Shown in pieces: positions 1 to 5,690 of a stretch of DNA of 5,875 bases. Source of the DNA: an uncultured Kangiella sp. (lineage in GTDB: Bacteria; Pseudomonadota; Gammaproteobacteria; Enterobacterales; DSM-103792); assembly GCA_946480585.1 (NCBI GenBank), contig CAMLKQ010000146.1, positions 1-5,875 on the forward strand. The letters run 5' to 3'. Position numbers and translations under genes: made by a program. Under the pieces are notes generated by a model. That model was given only the letters and a program-made list of their open reading frames with translations, was not told the origin of the DNA and ran no database searches. The stretch's first letter is position 1; each line of letters opens with the position of its first letter.

Positions 1-65
1 GCATCGATATCGCTTTCACGTGGCGGCCGCAAACGAAGGCGGGCGGTGGTCAAGGTCGGGAACAT
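1..65 (-). CDS. GNAT family N-acetyltransferase, N-terminal fragment
   Basis: The reverse strand from 65 down to the window edge reads ATG followed by an open frame of 21 codons plus two bases. Its product begins MFPTLTTARLRLRPPRESD. The pattern L-x-T-x-R-L-x-L-R-P followed by an acidic 'ESD-D' segment is the usual N-terminal beta strand of RimJ/RimL-type GNAT acetyltransferases (Acetyltransf_3 type), which transfer acetyl groups from acetyl-CoA to protein N-termini or small amines. The acetyl-CoA-binding part would lie to the left of the window, so the substrate cannot be judged. ATG at 65 is chosen because an in-frame stop lies seven codons upstream; a TTG at 80 is the only other near start. 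No strong Shine-Dalgarno sequence is visible. The assignment rests on about 20 residues. Confidence 0.72.
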   Translation of the reverse strand, partial: MFPTLTTARLRLRPPRESDID

Positions 66-115
66 AGTGGGTGAGTCCAAATATCAGTCGGTCGGTTCTA
101 GCTGAATAATGAGAT

Positions 116-192
116 TTTGTCGTCACCCCGGCGAAAGCCGGGGTCCAGTTTCATCAGTCAAAATGGATACCGGCTTCCGCCGGTATGACAAA
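116..192. repeat. REPIN-like element: two inverted REP-type hairpins
   Basis: Two 26-base units lie in inverted orientation, at 122-147 (plus) and 164-189 (minus), separated by 16 AT-rich bases. Aligned in the same orientation they differ at only 5 of 26 positions. Unit 1 folds as an 8-bp stem, ACCCCGGC/GCCGGGGT, with a GAAA loop. Unit 2, read on the minus strand, folds as ATACCGGC/GCCGGTAT with a GGAA loop. Four of the five differences are paired stem changes that preserve base pairing, and both loops are GNRA tetraloops. The pair is flanked by TTTGTC (116-121) and its complement GACAAA (187-192). This is the architecture of REPINs (paired REP sequences), non-autonomous elements thought to be mobilised by RAYT transposases; no RAYT gene is in the window. 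It lies between two tandem minus-strand genes (FRG and GNAT), where such hairpins can weaken read-through or stabilise RNA ends. Spurious peptides containing IPAEAGIH come from reading this repeat. Confidence 0.85.
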
Positions 193-298
193 GCGTTGGT
201 TTTCATCTGAAGTCGTATGCTGTTTCGCCGCGGAATTCGGTTTTGAAAATACCGAAGGTGAGTCAAACCGTTTTTGTAGAAGCGGCCCCAATACTTGA

Positions 299-1114
299 TT
301 ATTGGCCAGCCGACAAGCCAGCACACAACTGCAGAATGCTGTCATTGGCCGGATACAACGCGGCATCGGGAATGCGCGGAAAATCCTCGCTCCAGAAACT
401 CGCCGCCTGCAAGCGGAATTTGCCAATCAAGCGACGGGCGACATCCAGATGCGGGCCGCGCCGCTCGCGCACCACTGGAAACGAACCGACCAGATAGCCT
501 TCCTGAAAATACGGCCGCTTGGCGTCCGGCGGGCAGATGCCGAGCAAGCGCACCATCAACAATTCTTCTTCCGCGGAGTACGTCAAGGTGCCGCTCGGGT
601 GAGGCAGTGCGTAGACATAGACATAGCCATCCTTGCCACTGCGGGTGGCAAACGAGGCGGCAACGCGCAGCGAATGGGTCACGTCGAGCAGCGGTGTCGG
701 GCAGACCTCGTAATGCTGCAACACCGACCAGGCGAGCTCGGGAAATTTCTCCAGCTTGTCGTAGCCGGGCAATTTTTCATGCTTGAAGGCGGTCGCCAAC
801 GCGTGCTGAAACTGTTCCAGCTGTTCACGTCGCTGTTGCAGGGCGCGATCGGTCAGCTTGCCGTTGCTGGCGCCGCGATAGAGTGTGGGATAACAGCTGG
901 TCTGTTGCTGCGAATTCAGATGGTCATGGCCCTGACCGCGAAAGAACAACGCGTATTCCGGATTGTGGAAGGCGAGCTTGGCCACCGCTTGCACCAGCTC
1001 GGCGTAATCGCGTACCGGTGCCGGCGCGCTGGCGCGGATCTCCGGCACGGTGAGCCGATCGCGCGGACTCTCGGTCAGATGGCTCCAGAGCCGGGGTTTC
1101 ATCGGCTGCCGCAT
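299..1114 (-). CDS. FRG domain-containing protein
   Basis: This gene encodes 271 residues. The FRG domain (Pfam FRG) is recognised by FFRGQ at residues 57-61, a short polar stretch, then YPTLYRG at 75-81. It also has the hallmark QHYxxxPTPLLDVT at 133-146 followed by an RVAASFA segment (150-156), which in the family is usually QHYGxPTxLLDxTxxxxVAxxFA. Here the usual Gly after HY is Glu (E136). The C-terminal FPRIPDAALYP resembles the family's closing segment. The family has no firmly established activity; members are soluble and are found scattered in bacterial and phage genomes. No signal peptide or membrane segment is seen. The start at 1114 is well supported: AAGGAG (plus 1121-1126) lies 6 bases upstream. 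A second ATG (1102) lacks this spacing. The open frame continues upstream to 3454 only as an antisense shadow of the peptidase gene. It is divergent from the peptidase gene and has no obvious partner gene. Confidence 0.88.
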   Translation of the reverse strand: MRQPMKPRLWSHLTESPRDRLTVPEIRASAPAPVRDYAELVQAVAKLAFHNPEYALFFRGQGHDHLNSQQQTSCYPTLYRGASNGKLTDRALQQRREQLEQFQHALATAFKHEKLPGYDKLEKFPELAWSVLQHYEVCPTPLLDVTHSLRVAASFATRSGKDGYVYVYALPHPSGTLTYSAEEELLMVRLLGICPPDAKRPYFQEGYLVGSFPVVRERRGPHLDVARRLIGKFRLQAASFWSEDFPRIPDAALYPANDSILQLCAGLSAGQ

Positions 1115-1261
1115 GCGGTTCTCCTTGTCCAGGCGGGCCATCCAGTATCGCGCCGCCGGCGTGCAACGCCTGCGCCCAATGTCTCGGTTGCGTCTGCGTG
1201 TGAGACGGGAAACGGCATTGGCAGCCGAATTTTCCAAGACAGCCACCGCGCGACGCCGTAC

Positions 1262-1315
1262 TCTCCGGGTCGCCAAGAAAAATTGCAAGCCGGGCGATGA
1301 CCCGGTAGCGGGAGA
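1262..1315 (+). promoter_or_regulatory. Possible alternative hairpins over the peptidase ribosome binding site
   Basis: The leader just before the peptidase start can fold in two exclusive ways. (a) A local hairpin pairs CCGGG (1290-1294) with CCCGG (1301-1305) and leaves the GGGAG Shine-Dalgarno sequence (1310-1314) free. (b) A longer fold pairs TCTCC (1262-1266) with GGAGA (1311-1315) and GGGTC (1267-1271) with GACCC (1299-1303), which would hide the Shine-Dalgarno sequence. The pairings are read directly from the sequence. A regulatory role is inference, and such pairings arise easily by chance in GC-rich DNA. No known riboswitch consensus is recognised. The rest of the 1115-1321 gap shows no convincing sigma-70 promoter on either strand; the best plus-strand guess is AAGACA at 1236 with TACTCT at 1259, spacing 17. 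Confidence 0.22.
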
Positions 1316-1321
1316 CAAGGC

Positions 1322-3526
1322 ATGAAGGCATTTCATCATGGCGGCGCGGGCGCGGCACTGTGTTCGCTGTTGCTGTTGAGTAACGCCGTGGCAGCAGATT
1401 CCCAGCTGACGCTGGAGCAAATCTACCACCCGGAACAGAAACTGAATTTTGAACCGAAACCGCTGACGCGACTTAGCTGGGACAAGCAAGACCGGTTGAT
1501 TGAAGCCCAGGTTCAGGACGGCAAGGTCCGTTTGTTCGCCGTGGATATCGCCAGTTGGCAGAAAACGCCGCTGGCAGTCGACGCCGATCTGTTGGCGTGG
1601 TTGCAAGCCGCTAGCATTGACAGCAAAGCCGCTGAGTCGCTGGCCGAGTCGCTCGGTGGTCAGATGACACTGGAGCAGGCGACGTATGTGTTCAGCCACA
1701 ACAAAGATTTGTGGTTGCTCGATCGCGATCAGAAAACCGTTCGCCGGCTGACCGATAGCCCCACCGTCAGCGAAGACGAAGCGCTGCTGGCACCGGACAG
1801 CAAGAAAGTCGCATTTCTGCGCGGCAATGATCTGTATCTCATCACGCTGGCCGACAACCGCGAGCAAGCGCTGACCCGCGGCGGCAGCGACACCCGACTG
1901 AACGGTCGGCACGATTGGGTGTATCAGGAAGAGCTGTATGGTCGCGGTGATTTCCGCGCGTTCTGGTGGGCGCCGAATTCCAGTCAAATTGCCTACTTGA
2001 GTTTCGACGAAAGCCAGGTGCCGGTGTTCACGCTGCCCGGCGATCACAGCCAGCCGCAGCAACTGAACCAGACCCGTTATCCAAAAGCCGGTGATCCGAA
2101 TCCGATCGTCACGCTCGGCGTCGTCAATCTGCAAGGCGAAACGCGTTGGTTGCCATCGCCGTATGGCGAACAGGAAACGCTGATCGTGCAGGTGGGCTGG
2201 ACGCCAAGCGGCGAGCTGCTCGCCTCGTGGCAAAACCGTGAGCAAACCTGGCTCGATCTGCGTCGCTATGACGCCGAAGGCAACAGCGCCGTGATGGTGC
2301 GTGAAACGAGCCCGGCCTGGGTCGAGCGGCTGCCGTTGCCCACTTTTCTGAAAGATGGCGGTTTTGTCTGGGAGTCGGATCGCAGCGGTCACCGTCATCT
2401 CTACCGTTACGACAAGCGCTACAAGCTGCGCAATGCCATCACCAAAGGCGATTGGGATGTGCGCGAGGTACTCGGTGTTGATGACGCAACTGGCAAGGTC
2501 TATTTCACCGCCAACGAGCGCAATCCGCTCGGCAATGATGCCTATGTCACGTCGCTGAAAGGCGGCAAGCCGCAGCGGCTCACCGATGCGCGCGGCACGC
2601 ACAGCATCCGCTGGAACAAGGCGCGCAGTCACTTTCTCGACAGCTGGAGCAGTTTGAACGAGACGCCGAAACAGGCGCTGTTCGACGCCAGCGGCAAGCA
2701 AGTCAAACTGGTCGATGACAACGGCCTGCCGGACACGATGCGGGCGTTGAAACTCGGCGACGTGAAATTCCAGACCATCAAAGCGCGTGACGGCCAGCTG
2801 CTCGATGCAATGCTGGTGTTGCCGCCTGACTTTGACACAAACAAGCCCGATGTTAGTAAGAAATATCCGGTGTTCCAGCATCTGTACGCCGGCCCGATGG
2901 CGCCGCAAGTGACCGACCGCTGGAATTCGCGTTTGTGGTTCCACTTGCTCGCGCAGAACGGCTATGTGGTCTGGGTGCTCGACAACCGCAGTGCCAGCAA
3001 TAAAGGCGTCAAAAGCGCCTGGCCGATTCACCGCAAATTCGGTCAGCTCGAATTGCAGGACCAGCTCGATGGCATTGAATGGTTGCGCAGCCAAGGCTGG
3101 GCCGACATGGATCGCATCGCGCTGAATGGCTGGAGTTTCGGCGGCTATTTCACCGCGTATGCGATGACCCGTAGCAAGGCCTGGAAAATCGGTTTCGTCG
3201 GCGCGCCGGTCACCGACTGGTCGCTGTACGACAGCATCTACACCGAGCGCTACATGGGCCTGCCGAAAAACAATCCGGACGGCTATGGCAAAGGCAGCGT
3301 GCTCAATGCGGTCAAGGATCTGAACGGCAAGATCCTGATCATGCACGGCACCGCCGATGACAACGTCCATCCGCAGAACAGCATCATGCTGATCGATGCT
3401 TTGATCAAAGCCGGCAAGGACTACGAGCTGCAACTGTATCCGGGCCACGGCCACGGTGTACGCGGCGACTGGCCGGTGTGGTCACAGCGCAAGGCGATGT
3501 GGAAATTCCTGCAGGAAAATCTGTAA
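1322..3526 (+). CDS. Dipeptidyl peptidase IV family (S9) serine peptidase, exported
   Basis: This gene encodes 734 residues, normal for bacterial DPP IV. Such enzymes remove dipeptides from peptide N-termini, preferring Pro or Ala in second position, and act in the periplasm or outside the cell. Residues 1-24 form a signal peptide (K2, hydrophobic AALCSLLLL, cleavage site AVA|AD). A beta-propeller domain (about 45-480) carries DWVYQEELYGR at 198-208, whose Glu pair (E203, E204) matches the DPP IV motif that binds the substrate amino terminus. The alpha/beta hydrolase domain (about 490-734) contains LYAGP with the oxyanion Tyr (Y522), the nucleophile motif GWSFGGY (S605), GTADDNVH (catalytic D679, with N681 as in human DPP4 DDN) and GHGHGV (H711). 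The triad is complete, so it should be active. The start is supported by GGGAG (1310-1314) 7 bases upstream. It is transcribed alone, divergent from the FRG gene, and ends at a strong hairpin. Exact specificity (DPP IV rather than a related S9B enzyme) is inferred. Confidence 0.95.
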   Translation: MKAFHHGGAGAALCSLLLLSNAVAADSQLTLEQIYHPEQKLNFEPKPLTRLSWDKQDRLIEAQVQDGKVRLFAVDIASWQKTPLAVDADLLAWLQAASIDSKAAESLAESLGGQMTLEQATYVFSHNKDLWLLDRDQKTVRRLTDSPTVSEDEALLAPDSKKVAFLRGNDLYLITLADNREQALTRGGSDTRLNGRHDWVYQEELYGRGDFRAFWWAPNSSQIAYLSFDESQVPVFTLPGDHSQPQQLNQTRYPKAGDPNPIVTLGVVNLQGETRWLPSPYGEQETLIVQVGWTPSGELLASWQNREQTWLDLRRYDAEGNSAVMVRETSPAWVERLPLPTFLKDGGFVWESDRSGHRHLYRYDKRYKLRNAITKGDWDVREVLGVDDATGKVYFTANERNPLGNDAYVTSLKGGKPQRLTDARGTHSIRWNKARSHFLDSWSSLNETPKQALFDASGKQVKLVDDNGLPDTMRALKLGDVKFQTIKARDGQLLDAMLVLPPDFDTNKPDVSKKYPVFQHLYAGPMAPQVTDRWNSRLWFHLLAQNGYVVWVLDNRSASNKGVKSAWPIHRKFGQLELQDQLDGIEWLRSQGWADMDRIALNGWSFGGYFTAYAMTRSKAWKIGFVGAPVTDWSLYDSIYTERYMGLPKNNPDGYGKGSVLNAVKDLNGKILIMHGTADDNVHPQNSIMLIDALIKAGKDYELQLYPGHGHGVRGDWPVWSQRKAMWKFLQENL

Positions 3527-3557
3527 AAGAAAAGGGCGCCGATGGCGCCCTTTTCTT
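3527..3557. terminator. Bidirectional rho-independent terminator
   Basis: A perfect 14-bp inverted repeat, AAGAAAAGGGCGCC (3527-3540) and its complement (3544-3557), surrounds a 3-base GAT loop. It begins directly after the peptidase stop codon. Read rightwards, the GC core GGGCGCC/GGCGCCC is followed by TTTTCTTCTCT. Read leftwards, it is followed by TTTTCTTTT. Both strands therefore give a GC stem with a U-rich tail. This suits its place between the convergent peptidase gene and the DUF1579-like gene, whose stop is 34 bases away. Confidence 0.93.
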
Positions 3558-3591
3558 CTCTACTGCAGCGTGAGTCAATCCGCAACCGTAA

Positions 3592-4083
3592 TCAGTTACC
3601 CAAACGAAAAAACTGCATGACCCAGTTGGTCTCCCAGTTGACGCCGGCGTCAGGCGAAAAGGCTTGTTCCCAGACCGGTCCCGTTTCCGTTTGCGGCCGC
3701 CAGAGAAACCGAATCCGGATCGGCTGACCGTTAAAAACATCATCGGCATAGAACACGCCAATCCCATTGTGAAACTGACCGACAACCGGTGTATCCAGTT
3801 GTCCGGGCTGGCGAGCATCCAGCCACCAGATCGACCACTGTTTGGACACAGAATCAAAGGAGCGGAGGGCCGCCGCGCGGTAACTGCCATCGGGCAATGA
3901 AATGACATTGTCTTCCAGATTGCCGAAGCCGCCGAGTATTTTGCGTGTGCAGGATTCGCCGTCGAATTCGCTCCATTCGGTGCAGCCGGTCAAGCGCTGG
4001 TTGAGGCGGCGGTGTTTGACCCGCCAGTTACCGATGATGAAATCAAAATCGGTCGGCGCGGAAGCAGAAACAGCTGTCGTCAT
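3592..4083 (-). CDS. DUF1579-like domain protein of unknown function
   Basis: The product is 163 residues. It has DFDFIIGNWRVKHRRL (12-27), GCTEWSEFDG (33-42), a LGGFGNLEDN segment (50-59), LRSFD (73-77), WSIWWLDAR (83-91) and a closing WEQAFSPDAGVNWETNWVM (138-156). The opening 'DFDFxxGxWxVxHRRL' and the tryptophan-rich strands are typical of DUF1579-like proteins, predicted to form a small lipocalin-like beta barrel. No catalytic residues are known for the family and none are proposed here. No signal peptide or membrane segment is seen. The start at 4083 is chosen because the recognisable family sequence begins a few residues later. A longer frame from a TTG at 4152 would add an unconserved Cys-rich leader without a ribosome binding site. 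The Shine-Dalgarno sequence is weak (GGGA, 7 bases upstream). It follows tag by 74 bases on the same strand without an intervening terminator, so it may be the last gene of that operon. Confidence 0.82.
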   Translation of the reverse strand: MTTAVSASAPTDFDFIIGNWRVKHRRLNQRLTGCTEWSEFDGESCTRKILGGFGNLEDNVISLPDGSYRAAALRSFDSVSKQWSIWWLDARQPGQLDTPVVGQFHNGIGVFYADDVFNGQPIRIRFLWRPQTETGPVWEQAFSPDAGVNWETNWVMQFFRLGN

Positions 4084-4157
4084 GTTGGTATCCCAGGAAA
4101 TCAGCAAACCGCGTTCCGGCGTGCCGAATGCCAAAGTGCATCTGCACATCAAAGCAT

Positions 4158-4724
4158 TTAGCGCCGGCTACGCTTCCAGCAGCCCGGCATATGATCATCG
4201 ACCATGCCGCTGGCCTGCATGAAGGCGTAGCAGATGGTGGTGCCGACGAAAGTGAAGCCGCGCTTCTTCAGCGCTTTCGACATGGCATCGGATGCCGAAT
4301 TCGAAGTCACCGGGGCAGCATCGGCATCGTGACCGCGCACGGTTTTGCCACCGACAAACTGCCAGAGAAAGTCGCTGAACGAGCCGAGCTCTTTTTGCAG
4401 TGCCAGCATCGCGAAGGCGTTTTTGCGGATGCCATAGATCTTCAGCCGGTTGCGGACCACGCCAGGGTCGAGCAGGATTTTCTCAAGCTTGTCATCAGAG
4501 AAACGGGCGACTTTTTCCGGGACAAAATCGGCAAACAGCTTGCGATAGTGCTCGCGCTTCTTCAGCACGGTAATCCACGACAGGCCGGCTTGCTGGCCTT
4601 CCAGACAAAGCAGCTCAAACAGCGCGCGGTCATCGCGCAGCGGTGTACCCCATTCCTCATCGTGGTAAGTGATGTAGATTGGGTCGCTGGTGCACCAGCT
4701 GCAGCGGGTTCGTTCGCGCGCCAT
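4158..4724 (-). CDS. tag: DNA-3-methyladenine glycosylase I
   Basis: The protein has 188 residues against 187 in E. coli Tag and aligns along its whole length. Tag excises 3-methyladenine (and 3-methylguanine) from alkylated DNA, the first step of base excision repair, in the cytoplasm. Visible features are C8 and H21 (in YHDEEWG) with H178 and C182 (in DDHMPGC), matching the zinc-binding C4/H17/H175/C179 of the E. coli enzyme. LEGQQAGLSWITVLKKRE at 41-58 contains the active-site Glu (E42, E. coli E38). SASDAMSKALKKRGFTFVGTTICYAFMQA (143-171) is almost identical to E. coli. The start at 4724 follows the upstream stop by 3 bases, and its Shine-Dalgarno sequence GGAAGGA (plus 4731-4737) lies inside the end of the GFA-family gene. 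Translational coupling is therefore likely. No Ada box was recognised, so alkylation induction is not evident. Confidence 0.97.
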   Translation of the reverse strand: MARERTRCSWCTSDPIYITYHDEEWGTPLRDDRALFELLCLEGQQAGLSWITVLKKREHYRKLFADFVPEKVARFSDDKLEKILLDPGVVRNRLKIYGIRKNAFAMLALQKELGSFSDFLWQFVGGKTVRGHDADAAPVTSNSASDAMSKALKKRGFTFVGTTICYAFMQASGMVDDHMPGCWKRSRR

Positions 4725-4727
4725 GCT

Positions 4728-5132
4728 TCATCCTTCCATTGGCGGGAATTGTGGAAAGACCGGCAGCTTATCGGCGTACTGGCACCACGACAATTGCTTC
4801 TCGCCCCAGTAATGCAAGGCCGGCGGCAGCGCTTCCGGATCATCGAGGCTGCCAACGGTGATGTCGATCAAGCCCGGCAAGAACGAGGCGGTGAAGGCAA
4901 TCTGGCTGCCGCACTGTGGGCAAAAATGCCGCTCGGCCTCTGTCGATGAGGCATAGCGTTTGGCTTCGCCAGTCAGCTGCACCTGCTCTTGTGCAAACAT
5001 CGCCCACGCCACCGACGGCGCAGCATTGGCGCGACGGCACATCGTGCAGTGACAGACCGCGACCAGCATCGGTTCGCCGCGCAGCTGATAACGCACGGCG
5101 CCGCACTGACAACCGCCTTCGAGCGTGTCCAT
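4728..5132 (-). CDS. GFA/CENP-V family zinc protein
   Basis: The product is 134 residues, the usual length of this family. It has seven conserved cysteines: C8 and C10 in GGCQCGAVRY, C27, C29 and C32 in CHCTMCRR, and C71 and C74 in FCPQCGSQI. In the family's founding member (Paracoccus Gfa), the first pair plus the last pair hold a structural zinc and the CxCxxC group holds a second, glutathione-sensitive zinc. All seven positions are kept here. The name 'glutathione-dependent formaldehyde-activating' describes that founder; most relatives, including this one, have no demonstrated substrate. It is predicted to be cytoplasmic. The start at 5132 is supported by GGAGG (plus 5140-5144) 7 bases upstream, lying within the last codons of the VOC-family gene, whose stop is 3 bases away. 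It is the middle gene of a coupled VOC-GFA-tag string. Confidence 0.93.
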   Translation of the reverse strand: MDTLEGGCQCGAVRYQLRGEPMLVAVCHCTMCRRANAAPSVAWAMFAQEQVQLTGEAKRYASSTEAERHFCPQCGSQIAFTASFLPGLIDITVGSLDDPEALPPALHYWGEKQLSWCQYADKLPVFPQFPPMEG

Positions 5133-5135
5133 GGC

Positions 5136-5543
5136 TCAGCCTCCGGTATTGGGAAAGTGCGGGTTCTGAATGACGCCGAACAAGTTGCCGAACGGGTCAC
5201 GCACTTGGGCGACAACGATGCCGTCGCCGACATCGTGCGGCGCTTCGATGCTGTCAGCGCCGAGACTGAGCAGACGCTGATACACGGCATTGGCATCCGG
5301 CGTGCCCCAGAACGGCACAGCGCCGGTGGTCTGGGTCGGCGCTTCGCCGTCGGCTTTCGGCACCAAGCCGAGCTCGTAACCGGCGACATTGAAGCCGACA
5401 TAGAACGGCTGATCGAAGTACGGTTCGCTGCCGAGCAGGCGGCTGTACCAGTCGCGGGCTTCGGTCAAACGCTCGGCGGCAATCGGATAGGCGGCGGTCA
5501 TCAAGGCGGAAAAAGGCGACGTGGTGGCAGGCTGGGCGGTCAT
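5136..5543 (-). CDS. VOC family protein (glyoxalase/bleomycin-resistance fold)
   Basis: The product is 135 residues, a single-domain VOC protein with two beta-alpha-beta-beta-beta modules. Module 1 runs from AAYPIAAERLTEARDWYSRLLG (17-38) through EPYFDQPFYVGF (40-51) to YELGLVP (56-62). Module 2 runs from the helix ANAVYQRLLSLGA (84-96) to VRDPFGNLFGVIQNP (114-128), the family's signature end strand. Members include glyoxalase I, fosfomycin and bleomycin resistance proteins and dioxygenases; the sequence here does not settle a substrate. The first strand has no His or Glu metal ligand of the glyoxalase I type, so a non-glyoxalase role is likelier. The start at 5543 is preferred. The frame opens at 5615, but the extra N-terminus is unconserved and would run through the palindrome at 5591-5610. 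A later ATG (5501) lacks a ribosome binding site. The Shine-Dalgarno sequence at 5543 is also weak, so the start is moderately sure. Confidence 0.9.
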   Translation of the reverse strand: MTAQPATTSPFSALMTAAYPIAAERLTEARDWYSRLLGSEPYFDQPFYVGFNVAGYELGLVPKADGEAPTQTTGAVPFWGTPDANAVYQRLLSLGADSIEAPHDVGDGIVVAQVRDPFGNLFGVIQNPHFPNTGG

Positions 5544-5590
5544 GGCGGCAGTCCGTGGCAAGGAAGGTGGCGCCAGTCTATGCCGGTGCC

Positions 5591-5610
5591 GCTGACACCA
5601 GCCTGTCAGC
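5591..5610. promoter_or_regulatory. Perfect 7-bp palindrome, candidate operator
   Basis: GCTGACA (5591-5597) and its exact reverse complement TGTCAGC (5604-5610) flank a 6-base spacer in the divergent gap. The site lies 48-67 bases upstream of the VOC start and about 50 bases upstream of the glyQ -10 box. Its size and symmetry suit a dimeric regulator, or it could form a leader hairpin in the VOC transcript. It lacks the T-tract of a terminator on its plus side. No regulator family is recognised. Confidence 0.35.
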
Positions 5611-5620
5611 AGCAAAAAGC

Positions 5621-5640
5621 TTCAGCGCCGGGCGGCTGAA
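5621..5640. promoter_or_regulatory. Second 20-bp palindrome overlapping the glyQ -35 region
   Basis: TTCAGC (5621-5626) and its complement GCTGAA (5635-5640) flank an 8-base GC-rich spacer. The site has the same overall length as the palindrome at 5591-5610, with centres 30 bp apart. Both contain the half-site GCTGA, in opposite arrangement. It overlaps the presumed glyQ -35 element, so a bound protein could affect glyQ. A chance origin is quite possible. Confidence 0.25.
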
Positions 5641-5663
5641 CCGGCCGGCTTGGCCGCTATAAT
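5636..5663 (+). promoter_or_regulatory. Sigma-70-type promoter of glyQ
   Basis: A consensus -10 box TATAAT occupies 5658-5663. The best -35 is CTGAAC (5636-5641), matching TTGACA at 3 of 6 positions with a 16-base spacer. Transcription would start near 5670, giving a leader of about 20 bases before the glyQ ATG. The GC-rich sequence between the -10 box and the start site (GCCGCTC) resembles a growth-rate-type discriminator, which would fit a tRNA synthetase; that last point is inference. Confidence 0.72.
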
Positions 5664-5690
5664 GCCGCTCTTTTGTTGAACGACTCCCGG

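Noticed and set aside
1..105. Plus-strand open tails ending at 74 and 105
   Set aside because: Neither resembles a known protein end, and the frame stopping at 105 uses several rare codons. The minus-strand GNAT start explains the segment better.
238..275. Possible plus-strand terminator: CGGTTTTGA paired with TCAAACCG followed by TTTTT
   Set aside because: No plus-strand gene is seen upstream, the loop is long and the stem has a bulge. A second overlapping hairpin (TTCGGT 236-241 with ACCGAA 251-256) has no T-tract for the minus-strand FRG transcript either.
123..426. Small minus-strand frames containing IPAEAGIH
   Set aside because: This peptide is the known spurious translation of REP-type repeats; the frames run through the two hairpins and into the FRG tail.
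302..1300. A 332-codon plus-strand open frame over the FRG gene
   Set aside because: It is the codon-register antisense shadow of the FRG gene, with no recognisable domain; the minus strand has clear family motifs.
1115..3454. A very long open frame on the minus strand, continuous with the FRG gene and antisense to the peptidase gene
   Set aside because: Its codons are in exact register with the peptidase codons, so antisense stops would need sense TTA, CTA or TCA codons, which are rare in GC-rich genes. The translation matches no family, and a strong ribosome binding site and start lie at 1114.
4136..4147. Short palindrome GTGCATCTGCAC in the tag-DUF1579 gap
   Set aside because: A 5-bp stem with a 2-base loop is too tight for a hairpin, and no T-tract follows; a chance match is the simplest reading.
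4128..5639. Plus-strand frames over tag, GFA and VOC (for example 4128-4949 and 4989-5639)
   Set aside because: They are antisense shadows of three genes with clear family motifs, and have no domain of their own.
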